A stretch of DNA of 5,831 nucleotides from the NCBI GenBank assembly GCA_937895305.1, contig CALAXS010000471.1, positions 1-5,831 on the forward strand, in the 5' to 3' direction. The notes below the pieces were generated by a model that did not search any database, was not told where the DNA came from, and saw nothing but the letters and a program-made list of their open reading frames with translations. A program made the position numbers and the translations under genes. Each line of letters opens with the position of its first letter. The stretch's first letter is position 1. Below are positions 1 through 5,831 of the stretch, one piece after another. The stretch is from an uncultured bacterium. Its GTDB lineage: Bacteria; Hydrogenedentota; Hydrogenedentia; Hydrogenedentales; JAEUWI01.

Positions 1-241
1 CATCGGCAAAACTAGCGGCTACCCCTCCGGAATTAAAGAGGTGGTGGAGCGAATCACGACCCGCATCGGAAATCATCTTGGTGAGTGCCGTTTCGATATT
101 GGTGATTTCTGATACCGCTGCAGTAACCCGCGCAGAACGGATGTAGCTGATTGCATTGGGCACGGCGATGGATGCGAGGATGGCGATAATAGCCATGACG
201 ACGAGTAGTTCGACGAGGGTGAAACCTGTTTTCTTTTTCAT
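1..241 (-). CDS. Type IV prepilin (pilin or pseudopilin), N-terminal part, cut by the window edge
   Basis: The first 80 codons are visible and the frame runs open off the left edge. The protein starts MKKKTGFTLVELLVVMAIIA, a textbook class III (prepilin) signal. It has a short basic leader (K2-K4), Gly6 at -1, Phe7 at +1 where prepilin peptidase cuts and N-methylates, and Glu11 at +5, which is needed for assembly. A hydrophobic helix follows to about residue 27, then Pro28 as in most pilins. Residues 29-60 look like the continuing amphipathic alpha-1 helix, and the globular head is mostly missing. The ATG at 241 is supported by a GGAG Shine-Dalgarno 8 nt upstream. It lies 43 bp downstream of pilC, the largest gap in the cluster. 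The product would be a fibre subunit held in the inner membrane before assembly. Whether it is the major pilin, a minor pilin or a GspG-like pseudopilin cannot be decided without the C-terminal part, so no symbol is given. Confidence 0.93.
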   Translation of the reverse strand, partial: MKKKTGFTLVELLVVMAIIAILASIAVPNAISYIRSARVTAAVSEITNIETALTKMISDAGRDSLHHLFNSGGVAASFAD

Positions 242-249
242 GATGTGTA

Positions 250-253
250 CTCC
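250..253 (-). promoter_or_regulatory. Ribosome binding site of the prepilin gene
   Basis: GGAG reading on the minus strand, 8 nt before the ATG at 241. It fixes the start codon, which in turn places the prepilin cleavage site at Gly6/Phe7. Confidence 0.7.
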
Positions 254-284
254 TGTGTTTATGTGTAGTGGGATAGTTTTAAGT

Positions 285-1523
285 TTAAGTGCCGGAGATG
301 GCATCGCCGAGGGTAAAGATGGGCAGGTAGAGGGACACCACGATGAAACCGATAATCCCCCCGAGTACCACGATGATAATGGGCTCCATCATGGAGAGGA
401 GGGCTTCTACGGCGAGTTCCACTTCGTTGTCGTAAATGTCTGCAACCTTTTCCAGCATCATGTCGAGTGCGCCTGTTTCTTCGCCCACGTCAATCATATT
501 CACCACCATGGCGGGGAAGGTCTTGGTCTCGTCCAGAGGTGCCGCAATGGTCTCCCCTTCCTTAATAGAATCGTGCACCTTGTCGACCGCGTTTTGTACC
601 ACGGAGTTGCCAATGGTCTCGCGGGTAATACGCAGTGCCTGCAGAATGGGTACACCGGAGGTAATGAGGGTACTGAGGGTACGCGCGAAACGTGCAACGG
701 CGACCTTGATAACGAGATCACCGATCATGGGGAGCTTGAGCGAGATACGGTCCATGACCTTTTGTACCGCGCGGACCTGTAGCAATAGCTTCATCGTAAT
801 GATCGTACTGTTAATGATGAGGAGGATTTTCCACCATTTGTAGAGCATGAATTGTCCACAATTCATCAGGAACTGCGTGGGTGCAGGAAGTTCGGCCCCC
901 ATTTCTGCAAAGATTTCACCGAATACGGGCACAACCTGTACGAGCAGGAACGACACGATACCCGCAGCGATAACAATAACGAGGATGGGGTACACCATGG
1001 CTGATTTAACGCGACGTTTGAGTTCTTCGCGTTTTTCCATGAAGAGGGCGAGTCGTTGAAGCACGACTTCGAGCATACCACCCACCTCACCTGCACGGAC
1101 CATGTTCACGAAAAGACGGTCAAATTGTTTGGGGTGTTTGCCGAGTGCTTCTGCGAAGGTGGTACCGGTCTGGATGTCCTGGGCGGTTTCTTTGAGGATG
1201 TCGCGAAGTTTACTGGGTTTTTGCTGGGCAATAAGGATATTGATAGAGCGCAGCAGTGGCAGACCGGCGTCAATCAGGGTGGAGAGCTGGCGGGTAGCGG
1301 TCACAATTTCCTTTTGCTTTACGCCACCGAAGTAGAGTTCGTCCAGGCCTTTTTTCTCTTTCCTGGCACGTTTTTCGTCACGCTTGGTGGCTTCTTTAAC
1401 GTGGGTAGGGAATAGACCCAGTGAGCGAATATCGTTAATAGCCAGCGCCTGGGTATCGGATTCGAGTACACCCATGGTTTGCTTGCCTTCACGATTCAGG
1501 GCTCTGTAAGCGTATTTTGGCAT
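285..1523 (-). CDS. pilC: PilC/GspF-family inner-membrane platform protein
   Basis: This is a 412-residue protein, the usual length of the family (about 400). It begins MPKYAYRALNREGK, the typical N-terminus, followed by a very basic stretch (residues 43-58). Two homologous T2SSF domains follow, and the internal duplication is visible directly: RQLSTLIDAGLPLL (78-91) matches RTLSTLITSGVPIL (281-294), and VRAGEVGGMLE (142-152) matches IDVGEETGALD (344-354), an offset of about 202 residues. Hydrophobic segments lie at about 177-199, 232-248 and 382-402. The last ends in the family's YLPIF motif (399-403). By family knowledge it is the polytopic platform that PilB and PilT hexamers act on from the cytoplasm, turning ATPase motion into pilin addition or removal. 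It lies 18 bp after the complete PilB gene. The ATG at 1523 has an AAGGAA ribosome site 7 nt upstream. PilC rather than GspF is chosen because a PilT is encoded in the same cluster. Confidence 0.96.
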   Translation of the reverse strand: MPKYAYRALNREGKQTMGVLESDTQALAINDIRSLGLFPTHVKEATKRDEKRARKEKKGLDELYFGGVKQKEIVTATRQLSTLIDAGLPLLRSINILIAQQKPSKLRDILKETAQDIQTGTTFAEALGKHPKQFDRLFVNMVRAGEVGGMLEVVLQRLALFMEKREELKRRVKSAMVYPILVIVIAAGIVSFLLVQVVPVFGEIFAEMGAELPAPTQFLMNCGQFMLYKWWKILLIINSTIITMKLLLQVRAVQKVMDRISLKLPMIGDLVIKVAVARFARTLSTLITSGVPILQALRITRETIGNSVVQNAVDKVHDSIKEGETIAAPLDETKTFPAMVVNMIDVGEETGALDMMLEKVADIYDNEVELAVEALLSMMEPIIIVVLGGIIGFIVVSLYLPIFTLGDAISGT

Positions 1524-1530
1524 GGTTATA

Positions 1531-1536
1531 TTCCTT
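1531..1536 (-). promoter_or_regulatory. Ribosome binding site of pilC
   Basis: AAGGAA on the minus strand, 7 nt before the pilC ATG, inside the 18-bp gap after the preceding ATPase gene. It supports the start at 1523. Confidence 0.65.
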
Positions 1537-1541
1537 GCAGT

Positions 1542-3287
1542 TTAATCTTCAAAGTGATCGGTGTGCGTGATAACTTCTTCAGCGGAAGTGACCCCTTTTA
1601 CGCATTGAAGTATGGCTTCTTCGCGCAGGGTGGTCATGCCCATATTCTTGCGGGCGTAGCGTCGTATATCGAAGGCCATGGCGCGTTCGAGAATAAGATC
1701 GCCAAGGCCTTCGTCCAAGGTCAGCATTTCGTAGATACCGGTACGACCTGTGTACCCCCGGTAGTCGCAGGCCGGGCAACCATTGGATTTGCCGACACGG
1801 AGTTTGGGGTCACTGGCCCATTGTTTGGGAATACCCAATTCCTTGATCTCTTCTTCGCTGGGGACCACCATCTCTTTGCAGTCGCGGCAGAGCCGACGCA
1901 TGAGGCGTTGCGCAATAACCCCTTCCAGTGATGCTGTGATGAGGAAGGGCTCTACATCCATATCGAGAAGTCGTGTTACGGTTTCGGGTGCTGAGTTGGT
2001 GTGCAGGGTAGAGAGCACCATGTGCCCTGTGAGAGAAGCTTCAATTGCGATCTGGGCTGTTTCAAGGTCACGAATTTCACCAATCATGATGATGTCGGGG
2101 TCCTGACGGAGAATAGCACGCAAACAGGATGCGAAGGTCAGTCCGATAGATTCACGGACCTGACATTGGACCAGTTGTTCGATCTGTAATTCGACCGGGT
2201 CTTCCGTTGTAATAATTTTCACATCAGGGGTGTTGAGGTCGGCGAGGCACCCATAGAGCGTGGTTGTTTTACCGGAACCCGTTGGCCCGGTCACGAGCAT
2301 GATGCCGTTGGGCTTATGGATAACCATGTCGATGATTTTCAGGATCTTATCTGTAATGCCCAGTGAACTCAGGCCAATCTTGATAGCGGAACGGTCAAGA
2401 ATACGCATGACCACGCATTCGCCGAAGAGTGCGGGCAATGTCGAAACGCGAATATCAATGGTGGTATCACCCACCTTGAGTTCGATACGTTGATCCTGGG
2501 GGAGGCGGCGTTCGGAGATGTCCATGTTGCACATGATCTTCACACGTGAAATCAGGGGGATGGACATGGCTTTGGGCGGTGAAACGATTTCCTGGAGTAG
2601 TCCATCAATGCGGATGCGGATGCGGAAGTCGTTTTCAAAGGTTTCGAAGTGAATATCGGAAGCGCGTTTTTGTACGGCTTCGAGAAAAACAAGATTCACA
2701 ATCTTGATCACTTCGGGCTGTTGTGCAAGCTCGGTCAGATTATCGGTATTCCCGACCAGCATTTGGGTACCCATTTCCTCAAGGGAAAGTTCCTTGGTCC
2801 CTACCAGGTCTTCAAGGGAAGCAAGCATTTCATGGATATTATCAATTTCAAAAGCGTAGTTGGCTTTCCAGGCTGCGGATACGTCTTCCTGGTTGGATAC
2901 AGCACCCCGGACTTCCTGGCCCGTGATCTGGCCCAAATCATCCAGTATCTGGAGGTTCAGGGGGTCGGCCATGGCTACAATAAGGGCACCATCCACTTCA
3001 CGGATAGGGATTATGTTATAGAACTTGGCTACATCGCCTGGAATTTTACGGATTAGCTCTTCATTGATTTTGAGCTTGGTCAGGTCAACGCGCTCCATAC
3101 CGGATTGCACGCCGAGGGCTTCAATGACGTCTTCTTCTTTGCAGTATTCCATAGACACAAGAACACGCCCAATCATGTCGCCAGTGAGTCGCTGACGCTG
3201 AAGGGCTTCATCAAGCTGAAGAGGGGTAATTACCCCTTGCTCGACAAGCAAATCGCCTATTTGCTGTTCTTGATTTTTAATGGCCAT
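1542..3287 (-). CDS. pilB: PilB/GspE-type assembly ATPase with N-terminal MshEN-like domain (complete)
   Basis: This 581-residue protein has the length and layout of PilB. Residues about 1-145 form a GspE N-terminal/MshEN-like domain with two copies of a helix motif (IGDLLVEQGVITPLQLDEAL at 10-29; MIGRVLVSMEYCKEEDVIEAL at 38-58). A linker runs to about 190. The N2 domain carries SDIHFE (210-215) and the arginine-rich strand FRIRIRIDG (221-229). The C-terminal RecA-like ATPase domain has Walker A GPTGSGKT (334-341), Asp box TEDPVE (361-366), Walker B IIMIGEIRD (399-407) and His box TGHMVLSTLHTN (420-431). Four cysteines (467, 470, 504, 507) form the zinc-binding C-M domain that separates PilB/GspE from PilT. 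It is a cytoplasmic hexamer expected to power pilus extension through PilC, its downstream neighbour. The ATG at 3287 has only a distant AGGA (14 nt upstream), so translation may be weak or coupled to pilT, which ends 26 bp earlier. All catalytic motifs look intact. The arginines that usually open the two MshEN motifs are replaced here (Gln9, Met38). Confidence 0.95.
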   Translation of the reverse strand: MAIKNQEQQIGDLLVEQGVITPLQLDEALQRQRLTGDMIGRVLVSMEYCKEEDVIEALGVQSGMERVDLTKLKINEELIRKIPGDVAKFYNIIPIREVDGALIVAMADPLNLQILDDLGQITGQEVRGAVSNQEDVSAAWKANYAFEIDNIHEMLASLEDLVGTKELSLEEMGTQMLVGNTDNLTELAQQPEVIKIVNLVFLEAVQKRASDIHFETFENDFRIRIRIDGLLQEIVSPPKAMSIPLISRVKIMCNMDISERRLPQDQRIELKVGDTTIDIRVSTLPALFGECVVMRILDRSAIKIGLSSLGITDKILKIIDMVIHKPNGIMLVTGPTGSGKTTTLYGCLADLNTPDVKIITTEDPVELQIEQLVQCQVRESIGLTFASCLRAILRQDPDIIMIGEIRDLETAQIAIEASLTGHMVLSTLHTNSAPETVTRLLDMDVEPFLITASLEGVIAQRLMRRLCRDCKEMVVPSEEEIKELGIPKQWASDPKLRVGKSNGCPACDYRGYTGRTGIYEMLTLDEGLGDLILERAMAFDIRRYARKNMGMTTLREEAILQCVKGVTSAEEVITHTDHFED

Positions 3288-3313
3288 GGTAAGGTTCTTT
3301 GTCCTGGTTTAGA

Positions 3314-4429
3314 TTACTTTTTCTTGGGTTCTTCCAGCGGTGCCGGACCGCCCTCCATATTGAGTGCACGTGCTGATACTTCAAATTCTTCTGGTAAATT
3401 GGATCTGATGACCGCTTCGTCATAGGCGATAATGCCTTTTCTGAAGAGGGCCAGTAGATGTTCGTCAAGGAGATTCATGCCGTACTTGTGTCCGGTCTGG
3501 ATCGATGAGGTAATACGGTAGGATTTATTTTCGCGGATGAGGTTTTGAATTGCGGGTGTTGATATCATGAGCTCATAAGCAGCAACACGACCAAAGCCTG
3601 ATTTCTTGGGCAGGAGTGCCTGGGAAAGCACTGCTTTGAGGTTACCTGCCAGCTGCGTACGAATCTGCTCTTGCTGGTTTGAAGGGAAAGCGTCAATGAG
3701 ACGGTCAACCGTACGTACAGCCCCGGTGGTATGGAGGGTACCGAAGACAAGGTGACCGGTTTCTGCAGCGGATACAGCGGCTTCGATGGTTTCCAGGTCA
3801 CGAAGCTCACCCACGAGAATAACATCGGGATCCTGACGCAAGGCCCGTCGCAGGGCTTCTGCGAAGGTAGGCACATCCACGCCCACTTCGCGCTGGGTCA
3901 TGATGGATTTTTTATGGTTGTGGTAGTACTCAATGGGGTCTTCAATGGTGATGATATGGTGGTCGAGATGGACGTTGAGATAGTCAATCATGGTGGCCAG
4001 GGAAGTGGATTTACCGGAACCCGTGGGGCCGGTTACAAGAATCATACCCCGGGGCTGTTGGATAATTTCCTTCACTACGTTGGGTAGACCGATTTGCTCG
4101 AAGCTAAGAAGATCGCGGGGAATAAGACGAAGCACCATGCCAACGTAACCGCGTTGTTTCAGCACGGACACACGGAAACGGGCGACGTCTTCGAAGGCAA
4201 AGCCAAAGTCTGTACCACCAACTTCCTGCAGTTCCTGCTGGTTGTCAACGGAAGCGATGGATTTCATGAGGCTTTCGGTATCTTCAGCCGAAAGTGGGTT
4301 ATCACCGAAGTATTGTAAATGGCCATGTACGCGACCACAGGGAGGATTGCCTACTGCGAGGTGCAAGTCGGAGCCGTCCCGGTCAATGAGCATACGGAGC
4401 AGGGAGACCATATCATATTCTTGGGCCAT
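3314..4429 (-). CDS. pilT: PilT twitching-motility (pilus retraction) ATPase
   Basis: This is a 371-residue protein, somewhat longer than typical PilT (about 345) because of a charged tail ending EEPKKK. The N-terminal PAS-like domain (about 1-105) contains GSDLHLAVGNPP (19-30), a PilT hallmark. The ATPase core shows Walker A GPTGSGKS (134-141), Asp box IEDPIE (162-167), Walker B VILVGELRD (203-211) and His box TGHLVFGTLHTTGA (224-237). It lacks the zinc tetracysteine motif of PilB. The C-terminal motif required for retraction, AIRNLIRE in Pseudomonas PilT, is present as AIQNLIRE (293-300), followed by SSIQTG (308-313). By family knowledge it is a cytoplasmic hexamer that drives pilus disassembly via PilC, giving twitching motility. 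It starts 8 bp after the preceding ATPase gene, and its ribosome site overlaps that gene's stop codon, which suggests translational coupling. PilU is the alternative. The nearly intact retraction motif favours PilT. Confidence 0.94.
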   Translation of the reverse strand: MAQEYDMVSLLRMLIDRDGSDLHLAVGNPPCGRVHGHLQYFGDNPLSAEDTESLMKSIASVDNQQELQEVGGTDFGFAFEDVARFRVSVLKQRGYVGMVLRLIPRDLLSFEQIGLPNVVKEIIQQPRGMILVTGPTGSGKSTSLATMIDYLNVHLDHHIITIEDPIEYYHNHKKSIMTQREVGVDVPTFAEALRRALRQDPDVILVGELRDLETIEAAVSAAETGHLVFGTLHTTGAVRTVDRLIDAFPSNQQEQIRTQLAGNLKAVLSQALLPKKSGFGRVAAYELMISTPAIQNLIRENKSYRITSSIQTGHKYGMNLLDEHLLALFRKGIIAYDEAVIRSNLPEEFEVSARALNMEGGPAPLEEPKKK

Positions 4430-4435
4430 TGTTTA

Positions 4436-4439
4436 TCCT
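4436..4439 (-). promoter_or_regulatory. Ribosome binding site of pilT, overlapping the upstream stop codon
   Basis: The minus strand reads TAGGATAAACAATG. The TAG is the stop of the upstream PilB-type gene and its last two bases begin the AGGA Shine-Dalgarno, 6 nt before the pilT ATG at 4429. A ribosome finishing the first gene covers the start site of the next, a classic arrangement for translational coupling. Confidence 0.7.
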
Positions 4440-5831
4440 ATTCAGCGTTGATGGGTTGAACCAAAAGGTTGCCGTCCATATCTTTGAGGGGTTCGTCGAT
4501 ACGGGTACGACGGTTGACCTCTTCGATAGTAGTTATACCGTTGAGTGCTTTTTTCCAGGCATCGATACGCATGGTTGACATACCATTGAGACGTGCCTGG
4601 CGTTTTATGAGTGCATTGGAGGATGCGGACATGATGAGCTGACGAATGGAATCGGTGGTGATAAGGAGTTCATAGGCACCCAGTCGACCCTGATGGCCTG
4701 TATGGGAGCAGTTATCACAACCGGCACCGTGGTACAGCTCTACATTTTCTCTATCTACTTCAAAACCCAGGCGCTCGAATTCGATAGCAGGTACATCATG
4801 CAGGACTTCTTTGCAGGATGTGCAAATGGTGCGAACGAGGCGCTGTGCGAGAATCGCACGCACACCGGAAGCAACCAGGAAATTTTTAATACCGACATCG
4901 ATGAGACGTGTGAAGGAGGATGAGGTATCGTTGGTGTGTAGTGTGGAGAACACAAGGTGACCGGTAAGGGCCGCCTTGATTGCAATTTCAGCGGTTTCTT
5001 TATCGCGGATTTCACCCACCATCACGATGTTAGGGTCCTGACGGAAAATGGCGCGGAGGGCACGGGTGAAGTCAAAGCCGATGCTGTGTTGAATTTGAAT
5101 CTGGTTGATACCGTTGAGCTGGTATTCCACCGGATCTTCCACAGTAATAATCTTGGTGTCAGGCTGGTTGAGCGAGTGTAATGATGCATAGAGTGTAGTA
5201 GTTTTACCGGAACCCGTGGGGCCGGTTACCAGAATAACCCCGGTGGACATGCCCAGGAGGTTTTCCCAGCTGGTCTGCACTTCGGGGGAGAAGCCGAGCT
5301 GGCCAAGGCCGAGCATAAGGCCGGATTTATCGAGAATACGCATAACGATGGATTCGCCAAAAACGGCAGGAAGTGAGTTTACACGAAGGTCGATGGATTT
5401 GTTGCCCAAGGTCATCTTGATACGACCATCCTGGGGTACACGACGTTCGGCAATGTCCATGCCGGACATAATCTTGAGTCGTGAAATGATAGCGGACTGG
5501 GCGCGTTTGGGGGGCAGCGGCATAACGTGCATAACACCGTCAATGCGGTACCGGACTTTAACTTCCTGTTTTGCCGGCTCAATATGAATATCTGAAGCGC
5601 GCAGACGGAAAGCTTCCATGATGAGCTGGTTCACATATTTCATCACGGGTGAATCTTCTGCACCATCATCGTCTTCGTTGCTGTTTTTCTCTTTGCCTTC
5701 CTTGGGCACATCACCAAGATCGATGTCGTCCATGGATAGTGAGGACATGGATATTTCGGATTCAGACAGGGAACCCAGGGAGGACAGGGATGAGTCCAGT
5801 GAAGAGATATTGGACATGGAGGACAGGGTGG
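4438..5831 (-). CDS. Second PilB/GspE-type ATPase, N-terminus beyond the window edge
   Basis: At least 464 codons are visible. Residues below are counted from the Met at 5817, which is probably internal: the frame stays open to the edge (reading TLSS before that Met) and no ribosome site precedes it. A serine-rich, acidic stretch (1-57; 14 serines in the first 30) precedes the N2 domain with ASDIHIEPAK (74-83) and VKVRYRIDG (86-94). The ATPase core has Walker A GPTGSGKT (199-206), Asp box VEDPVE (226-231), Walker B IVMVGEIRD (264-272) and His box TGHLVFSTLHTND (285-297). Zinc-binding cysteines lie at 332, 335, 367 and 370. All catalytic motifs are intact. The C-terminus runs about 18 residues past the usual family end. 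By eye about half the N2 residues match the other PilB in this cluster, so this is a diverged paralogue rather than a recent copy. It should be a cytoplasmic hexameric motor of the pilus or of a related secretion branch. pilB and gspE are both possible names, so no symbol is given. Confidence 0.92.
   Translation of the reverse strand, partial: TLSSMSNISSLDSSLSSLGSLSESEISMSSLSMDDIDLGDVPKEGKEKNSNEDDDGAEDSPVMKYVNQLIMEAFRLRASDIHIEPAKQEVKVRYRIDGVMHVMPLPPKRAQSAIISRLKIMSGMDIAERRVPQDGRIKMTLGNKSIDLRVNSLPAVFGESIVMRILDKSGLMLGLGQLGFSPEVQTSWENLLGMSTGVILVTGPTGSGKTTTLYASLHSLNQPDTKIITVEDPVEYQLNGINQIQIQHSIGFDFTRALRAIFRQDPNIVMVGEIRDKETAEIAIKAALTGHLVFSTLHTNDTSSSFTRLIDVGIKNFLVASGVRAILAQRLVRTICTSCKEVLHDVPAIEFERLGFEVDRENVELYHGAGCDNCSHTGHQGRLGAYELLITTDSIRQLIMSASSNALIKRQARLNGMSTMRIDAWKKALNGITTIEEVNRRTRIDEPLKDMDGNLLVQPINAE
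5728..5831 (-). other. Serine-rich low-complexity segment of the second PilB-type ATPase
   Basis: The encoded peptide (TLSSMSNISSLDSSLSSLGS and on to SLSMD) is nearly half serine, with regularly placed Leu/Ile/Met and scattered acidic residues. At DNA level it contains short imperfect repeats around CCCTGTCCTCC on the minus strand. It is followed by a charged stretch (KEGKEKNSNEDDDGAEDS, residues 39-56) leading into the N2 domain. It most likely forms a flexible linker between an N-terminal domain outside the window and the motor core. Confidence 0.6.

Noticed and set aside
242..284. Terminator or promoter between pilC and the prepilin gene
   Set aside because: No stem-loop followed by a T run and no credible -35/-10 pair on the minus strand; AT-rich hexamers alone are not enough.
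156..782. Long open frame on the plus strand beneath the prepilin and pilC genes, and similar plus-strand frames at 1056-1415, 1479-1931, 2649-3056, 3731-4087 and 5216-5587
   Set aside because: They are antisense to genes with unmistakable family motifs, have low-complexity or implausible composition, and show no domain or ribosome site. They are shadows of the real genes.
78..1100. The two similar halves of pilC as a DNA-level repeat
   Set aside because: The similarity is only at protein level and is the ancestral duplication shared by the whole GspF/PilC family.
4438..5817. Treating the ATG at 5817 as the start of a short, complete PilB-type ATPase
   Set aside because: The frame continues to the window edge, no ribosome site precedes the ATG, and the serine-rich stretch runs on both sides of it.
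3314..5831. Type II secretion (Gsp) operon
   Set aside because: PilT is specific to retractile type IV pili, and no GspC, GspD or GspH-M type gene is seen. A related hybrid system cannot be fully excluded because the flanks are missing.

Overview
The window is one tightly packed, co-directional gene cluster read entirely from the minus strand. It encodes the inner-membrane motor of a type IV pilus (or a close type II secretion-like relative). In transcription order, from high to low coordinates, the genes are: a GspE/PilB-type ATPase cut by the right edge (5831-4438), the PilT retraction ATPase (4429-3314), a second, complete PilB/GspE-type ATPase with an N-terminal MshEN-like domain (3287-1542), the PilC/GspF platform protein (1523-285), and the start of a type IV prepilin cut by the left edge (241-1). 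The gaps are 8, 26, 18 and 43 bp. No terminator or convincing promoter is visible inside the window, so the genes are most simply read as one operon whose promoter and end lie outside it.

The parts fit together as a machine. PilB-type hexamers drive pilin polymerisation through PilC. PilT drives depolymerisation and retraction through the same platform. The prepilin, after cleavage by a prepilin peptidase not encoded here, supplies the fibre subunit. The presence of a good PilT argues for a true retractile type IV pilus rather than a plain type II secretion system. The least ordinary feature is that two PilB-type ATPases lie on either side of pilT. Both have intact Walker A, Asp-box, Walker B, His-box and zinc tetracysteine motifs.

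Organism: a bacterium, very probably diderm, with mid-range GC content. The order pilB-pilT-pilB-pilC-prepilin recalls the pilB-pilT-pilC clusters of deltaproteobacteria and several less studied phyla. Sequence alone does not allow me to name a phylum. No RNA gene, mobile element, CRISPR array or tandem array was seen. Essentially all sequence is coding, and no gene-free stretch exceeds 43 bp. I did not find an undescribed system here. The observations worth a second look concern ATPase duplication and divergence.
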